NCBI GenBank assembly: GCA_002720125.1
Contig: PBGQ01000027.1
Span: 12,450-18,054, forward strand
DNA: 5,605 nt
Origin: Rickettsiales bacterium
Lineage (GTDB): Bacteria; Pseudomonadota; Alphaproteobacteria; TMED109
Direction: 5' to 3'
Program-made: the position numbers and the translations under genes
Notes under the pieces: generated by a model
The model's input: the letters and a program-made list of their open reading frames with translations, nothing else
What the model was told of the DNA's origin: nothing
Databases searched by the model: none
Shown: positions 5,397 to 5,605 of the stretch, piece after piece
Layout: each line of letters begins with the position of its first letter
How positions within the stretch are numbered: the stretch's first letter is position 1

Positions 5397-5605
5397 TTAT
5401 TGACATTAATATATAATTCTTTTTAATTCCTGTTGCTATATAAGTGTGGCCTATTTTATTACATAGTATAAATCTGATACTATTTTTCTTAACCTTTTTA
5501 TCATTTTTCATTTTATTTAACATTTTTTCTGCACTCCATTTCTTTTCTTTACTAATATCAGATAAATTCACAGGTAAAGACATATCCTGAATATGTTTTT
5601 TGACG
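5383..5605 (-). CDS. aroB: 3-dehydroquinate synthase, C-terminal part (cut by the right edge)
   Basis: AroB converts DAHP to 3-dehydroquinate, the second step of the shikimate pathway, using NAD+ and a divalent metal in the cytoplasm. The reading frame stays open to the right edge (first full codon at 5604), so 73 residues and the stop are visible and the N-terminal three quarters lie outside. The visible part begins VKKHIQDMSLPVNL, corresponding to the family's hxxxGLPt region. It continues with a helix and MKNDKKVKKNSIRFILCNKIG, where DKKV followed by a basic residue and xxFILxxxIG is the family's C-terminal signature. The final strand ends in YILMSINDFI. The Met at 5583 is internal, not a start. 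The catalytic and metal-binding residues are outside the window. The stop overlaps the CNNM/CorC start region, an arrangement I recall as common in alphaproteobacteria. Confidence 0.88.
   Translation of the reverse strand, partial: VKKHIQDMSLPVNLSDISKEKKWSAEKMLNKMKNDKKVKKNSIRFILCNKIGHTYIATGIKKNYILMSINDFI

Noticed and set aside
5383..5583. A stand-alone 66-residue gene starting at the Met at 5583
   Set aside because: The frame continues without a stop to the window edge, and the residues fit the C-terminus of AroB, so this is the end of a larger gene.
1..5605. CRISPR arrays, insertion sequences, tRNA or rRNA genes, prophage or defence genes
   Set aside because: No regularly spaced repeats, transposase motifs or structured RNA signatures were seen; about 98% of the window is accounted for by conserved protein genes.

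Overview
The window looks like a stretch of a streamlined, AT-rich alphaproteobacterial chromosome. G+C is about 30% by eye, Lys/Asn/Ile codons are heavily used, and only about 120 of 5605 bases lie between genes. The gene order (mutase end, rpmB, cobT-cobS-J-protein, bolA, CNNM/CorC protein, aroB) matches, as far as I recall, a neighbourhood common in Alphaproteobacteria. The low G+C and compactness suggest a SAR11-like or similar marine lineage, but that is an inference and I could not run a phylogeny.

Left to right: the C-terminal tail of a methylmalonyl-CoA mutase-type cobalamin-binding domain (+, 1-99); ribosomal protein L28 (+, 155-460); then a minus-strand operon read from right to left, consisting of a J-domain protein (3802-3257), the AAA+ ATPase CobS (3246-2221) and the VWA-domain protein CobT (2255-444). 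The 3' ends of rpmB and cobT overlap by 17 bp tail to tail. A 50-bp divergent region at 3803-3852 separates the J-protein from bolA (+, 3853-4125, GTG start). bolA converges, with a 5-bp gap, on a CNNM/CorC-type membrane protein (-, 5396-4131), which follows the 3' end of aroB (-, 5605-5383, cut by the window edge).

Functionally, CobS and CobT form the AAA+/VWA motor of the cobaltochelatase type. The metal-inserting subunit CobN is not in the window, and the partner next door is a J-domain co-chaperone with a possible N-terminal zinc site. BolA normally works with monothiol glutaredoxins in Fe-S handling. The CNNM/CorC protein is a probable divalent-cation membrane protein, and AroB is the second enzyme of the shikimate pathway. 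All genes appear intact, except the two cut by the window edges. I see no mobile element, CRISPR array, RNA gene or clear terminator. This is mostly a conserved housekeeping region. The points most worth a second look are the CobS-CobT-J-protein module, the Cys/His cluster in the J-protein, and a 9-bp-arm inverted repeat over the J-protein start codon.
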